Part shown: positions 62,129 through 64,000 of the stretch, in pieces
Layout of the letters: each line of letters begins with the position of its first letter
Numbering within the stretch: the first letter of the stretch is position 1
Assembly: GCA_903825895.1 (NCBI GenBank)
Contig: CAIKCI010000028.1
Coordinates: 19,963 to 83,962, forward strand
Length of the DNA stretch: 64,000 nucleotides
Reading direction: 5' to 3'
Source: an uncultured Actinomycetes bacterium
GTDB taxonomy: Bacteria; Actinomycetota; Acidimicrobiia; Acidimicrobiales; RAAP-2
Program-made: the position numbers and the translations under genes
The notes under the pieces: model-generated
The model's database searches: none
What the model saw: the letters and a program-made list of their open reading frames with translations, nothing else
Told to the model about the DNA's origin: nothing

Positions 62129-62848
62129 ATGAATCAGATTGCACTTTGGAGGAGACTGATTGCCGAGTTTCTCGGTAGTGCGTTTCTCGCCGCCATCGTT
62201 ATCGGTTCCGGCATCGCAGCGCAGCAACTCAGCCCGGGGAATATCGGTCTTGAGCTTTTGGAAAACGCTCTCGCAACAGGGGCCGGACTCTTCGCAATTA
62301 TTTTGATGTTCGCATCGGTGTCTGGAGCCCACTTCAATCCTGTAGTTTCCCTCGCCGATGCTGCATTTGGTGGAATCTCATGGCGTGATGCCAGCGCGTA
62401 CATCCCCGCACAAATTGCTGGATGTATCACCGGGGCAATCAGCGCCAATGTGATGTTTTCTCTGGCGGCAGTCTCAATGTCGACGCACCACAGAGCGACT
62501 GGACCTCATCTCTTCTCCGAGGGGATCGCAACGATTGGCCTTCTTCTTGTGATCTTTTCCCTGGCGAAAACTGGTCGTTCTTCAATTACCCCTGGGGCAG
62601 TAGCGGCGTACATCACCGCTGCGTATTTTTTCTGCTCGTCAACGAGTTTTGCGAACCCGGCGATCACCGTGGGAAGAATGTTCTCAAATACATTTGCGGG
62701 GATTGCCCCCTCCTCGGTTCTTTCTTTTATCGGTGCCCAGCTCTTGGCCGCCCTGATCGCCGTTCTCCTCATTCATCTTCTCTTTCCAGGAATCACCCCC
62801 ACGGAGGCAGAAGAGATCTTCACACCTGTTTACGAGCAAGGAGCATAA
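62129..62848 (+). CDS. MIP-family channel (aquaporin), arsenic-associated
   Basis: A 239-aa six-helix channel protein with both pore motifs: GAHFNPVVSLADA (NPV variant of NPA) and SFANPAITVGRMF (NPA plus Arg filter). Helices start at RLIAEFLGSAFLAAIVIGSG. In several bacteria an aquaglyceroporin in the ars operon (AqpS) exports arsenite made by ArsC; the same role is inferred here because no arsB/acr3 pump is seen between arsI and arsC. ATG 62129 has GAGG 7 bp upstream; a GTG one codon earlier is possible. Confidence 0.88.
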   Translation: MNQIALWRRLIAEFLGSAFLAAIVIGSGIAAQQLSPGNIGLELLENALATGAGLFAIILMFASVSGAHFNPVVSLADAAFGGISWRDASAYIPAQIAGCITGAISANVMFSLAAVSMSTHHRATGPHLFSEGIATIGLLLVIFSLAKTGRSSITPGAVAAYITAAYFFCSSTSFANPAITVGRMFSNTFAGIAPSSVLSFIGAQLLAALIAVLLIHLLFPGITPTEAEEIFTPVYEQGA

Positions 62849-62851
62849 GCA

Positions 62852-63259
62852 ATGACCACGCCATCGGTCCTTTTTCTCTGCGTGCACAATGCCGGTCGCT
62901 CACAGATGGCTGCGGCCCTCCTTGAGCGAGAAGCGAAAGGGGCAATCACGATTTACTCGGCTGGTTCTGCACCGGGCGAGACGCTCAATCCGGCAGTCGT
63001 TGAAGTACTCAACGAAATCGACATTGATATTTCGTCGCAGAGACCACAGAAACTTACCGACCAAATGGCGCTTGATGCTGATGTGATTGTCACGATGGGC
63101 TGTGGCGATGCCTGCCCGGTCTATCCAGGGAAGCGTTACTTAGATTGGGAGCTGACAGATCCGGCTGGCCGATCCGTTGAAGAAGTCAGAGTCATTCGTG
63201 ATGAGATCCAGACGCGAGTGAGCGATCTCGCCAGAGAGTTGCTCGCCGCCAATTCGTAG
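62852..63259 (+). CDS. arsC: Arsenate reductase, LMW phosphatase-type
   Basis: Reduces arsenate to arsenite. A 135-aa protein with the phosphatase-like loop FLCVHNAGRSQMAAALLE (catalytic Cys at residue 10, Arg at 16), MGCGDACPVYPGKRYLDWEL (a second Cys pair) and the acid in LTDPAGRSVEEV. The short length and actinobacterial context suggest the mycothiol/mycoredoxin-coupled kind, but thioredoxin use cannot be excluded. It is 3 bp after the channel gene, last in arsI-channel-arsC. Confidence 0.93.
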   Translation: MTTPSVLFLCVHNAGRSQMAAALLEREAKGAITIYSAGSAPGETLNPAVVEVLNEIDIDISSQRPQKLTDQMALDADVIVTMGCGDACPVYPGKRYLDWELTDPAGRSVEEVRVIRDEIQTRVSDLARELLAANS

Positions 63260-63715
63260 ATTTTGTTTCAAAGATGTCGAGATATCCGCACTCTCCACAT
63301 GGAGCAATAAGTTCCTGCATCGTGCCGGCTGCTGTGGCTGTTGTGGCTGTTGTGGCTGGTGAATCAATCGAAGAAGTCCCCGTGCCAACCAGCCAAGGAA
63401 CTGTTCTTCACGCCAACGCTTGATCGCTGATTCTCAGGACCCCCTACTGGGATGGGCCCGACGGTCTGAGAAACGCAGTTCTGCGCTTTCTCATGTATCA
63501 GGGTTGGGGTCTGACCAAAAAGGCCGGAGCCCCTAGTGGATCTGGTTTTTACTTGTTGAGTGCGGCCTGTTCGCATAATTTGCGTTGAGTTTGCAGACGG
63601 CTTTGAGGCTATACCACTGAGACAGCTAAGCGAGATAGTGAGATCAAAACCGGATACTGATGAGGGTCCGTATTAAAGAACCAACTTCTTCTCTTTTGAG
63701 TGACCATCGGATAAC
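63260..63715. other. 456-bp region without a supported gene; tandem repeat and hairpin
   Basis: Contains a 9-bp tandem repeat (GGCTGCTGT, GGCTGTTGT, GGCTGTTGT, then GGCTGGT) at 63327-63360. A strong hairpin, TGAGAAACGCAG (63467-63478) with CTGCGCTTTCTCA (63481-63493), has one bulge and a 2-nt gap. The latter may end transcripts from arsC or from the convergent surface-protein gene, but no T-run follows. Short frames here look random. Confidence 0.5.
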
Positions 63716-64000
63716 TCAATCAAAATCGTGACAGACGCACACTGACCGAGCCACGCTGAGTTTCAGCGCTGATGAAATCCCACGTTGCCTTCTCTGCAAC
63801 CTAAGAACACCCAGTCCCCCGAGCCCAACTAGCACTGCGGCGAGGCCGAGTGGAAGGGCGAGGTTGGTGCCGGTGGCGGCCAAGGTCGCAGGCACCGTCG
63901 CAGGCACCGTCGTTGTAGGAGCAACTGGCGTAGTTTCATCCACCACAAAGGCTTGGCCTCCCGCGCTGTCTGAGTAGTTCCCACCAGCACTACAGTTGCC
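63716..64000 (-). CDS. 3' end of an LAXTG-anchored surface protein (cut by right edge)
   Basis: The reverse-strand frame is open at the window edge; 94 codons are visible. It starts NCSAGGNYSDSAGGQAFVVD, a repeat-like surface motif, then a Thr/Pro/Val linker, then LAATG (63869-63883), the hydrophobic stretch NLALPLGLAAVLVGLGGLGV and a basic RRQR. The motif and following NLALP match the surface protein at 13-14.8 kb, so both are likely class E sortase substrates. Unusually, about 22 more residues (GISSALKLSVARSVCVCHDF) follow the basic cluster. Confidence 0.8.
   Translation of the reverse strand, partial: GNCSAGGNYSDSAGGQAFVVDETTPVAPTTTVPATVPATLAATGTNLALPLGLAAVLVGLGGLGVLRLQRRQRGISSALKLSVARSVCVCHDFD

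Noticed and set aside
61646..62332. 228-codon reverse-strand frame
   Set aside because: Antisense to arsI and the channel gene, both of which have clear family motifs; it also spans the ArsR operator.
63140..63388. Reverse frame with PQQPQQPQQ repeat
   Set aside because: It overlaps arsC antisense, and the repeat is the translation of a 9-bp DNA tandem repeat.

Overview
The window is one contiguous piece of an actinobacterial chromosome, most likely class Acidimicrobiia (Actinomycetota). This placement is inferred from gene content and order. The block DUF2342 metalloprotease - tilS/hpt - folE - folP - folB - folK - HAD - DUF2520 - panC - nadB - nadC - coaX - (polyprenyl synthase) - clpC follows the fol/pan/coaX/clpC neighbourhood known from Mycobacterium. 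The paired TrkA-like proteins next to an APC permease, the SigR/RsrA pair, CarD, the GpgS glycosyltransferase, LAXTG sorting signals and HemQ all point the same way. Arsenic resistance genes would suit an acidic or mineral habitat, but that is a guess. GTG/TTG starts and 4-bp stop/start overlaps are common. Two of the three tRNA genes encode their CCA end.

Layout. 1-8.1 kb: nadE (cut by the left edge), an unknown gene, a sigma-70 factor, a 26-aa membrane peptide, a HAD phosphatase, two TrkA-like proteins and a permease fused to an OB fold. 8.4-12.9 kb: topA-tmk-holB. 12.9-15.9 kb: tRNA-Thr(CGT), a frame-disrupted repeat surface protein with an LAXTG anchor, and a coiled-coil membrane protein. 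16-21.6 kb: lysS, tRNA-Lys, and a reverse-strand operon zur-pgeF-murL-murD. 21.6-24.3 kb: znuABC, divergent from zur. 24.3-28.3 kb: SDR, P450, SigR/RsrA-like pair and a zincin. 28.3-38.4 kb: a folate, pantothenate and NAD block containing a TilS-Hpt fusion and a probable dead phosphatase. 38.5-46 kb: a small secreted protein, polyprenyl synthase, clpC, an MFS exporter and radA. 45.8-50.2 kb: carD-ispD-ispF-rlmB, mscL, tRNA-Thr(TGT), a LytR_C protein and gpgS. 50.3-54.5 kb: a SAM riboswitch, a threonine-synthase-like gene, a CysO-like sulfur carrier, two luciferase-like oxidoreductases and a CMD protein. 54.5-60.9 kb: CIRCE-groEL, trpB2, hemQ, larE, a NIL-domain protein, a Cys4 microprotein, Nudix and GNAT. 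60.9-63.3 kb: a broken RelE-like toxin gene and an arsenic module arsR / arsI-aquaporin-arsC. The right edge holds the 3' end of a second LAXTG surface protein.

The most interesting system is at 50.3-52 kb. A SAM-I type riboswitch sits directly before a ThrC-family PLP enzyme and a CysO-type sulfur carrier. I infer homocysteine formation from O-phosphohomoserine and a protein thiocarboxylate, rather than threonine synthesis. Second is the zur-pgeF-murL-murD operon, which implies the alternative MurD2/MurL route to D-Glu in the peptidoglycan stem. Third is the APC permease-OB fusion, and fourth a Cys-less DSP-like protein inside the folate operon.

Three reading frames (near 13,228, 61,040 and 61,685) and one tRNA (17,695) each look one base away from normal. 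Either these loci are decaying or phase-variable, or the assembly carries single-base indels.
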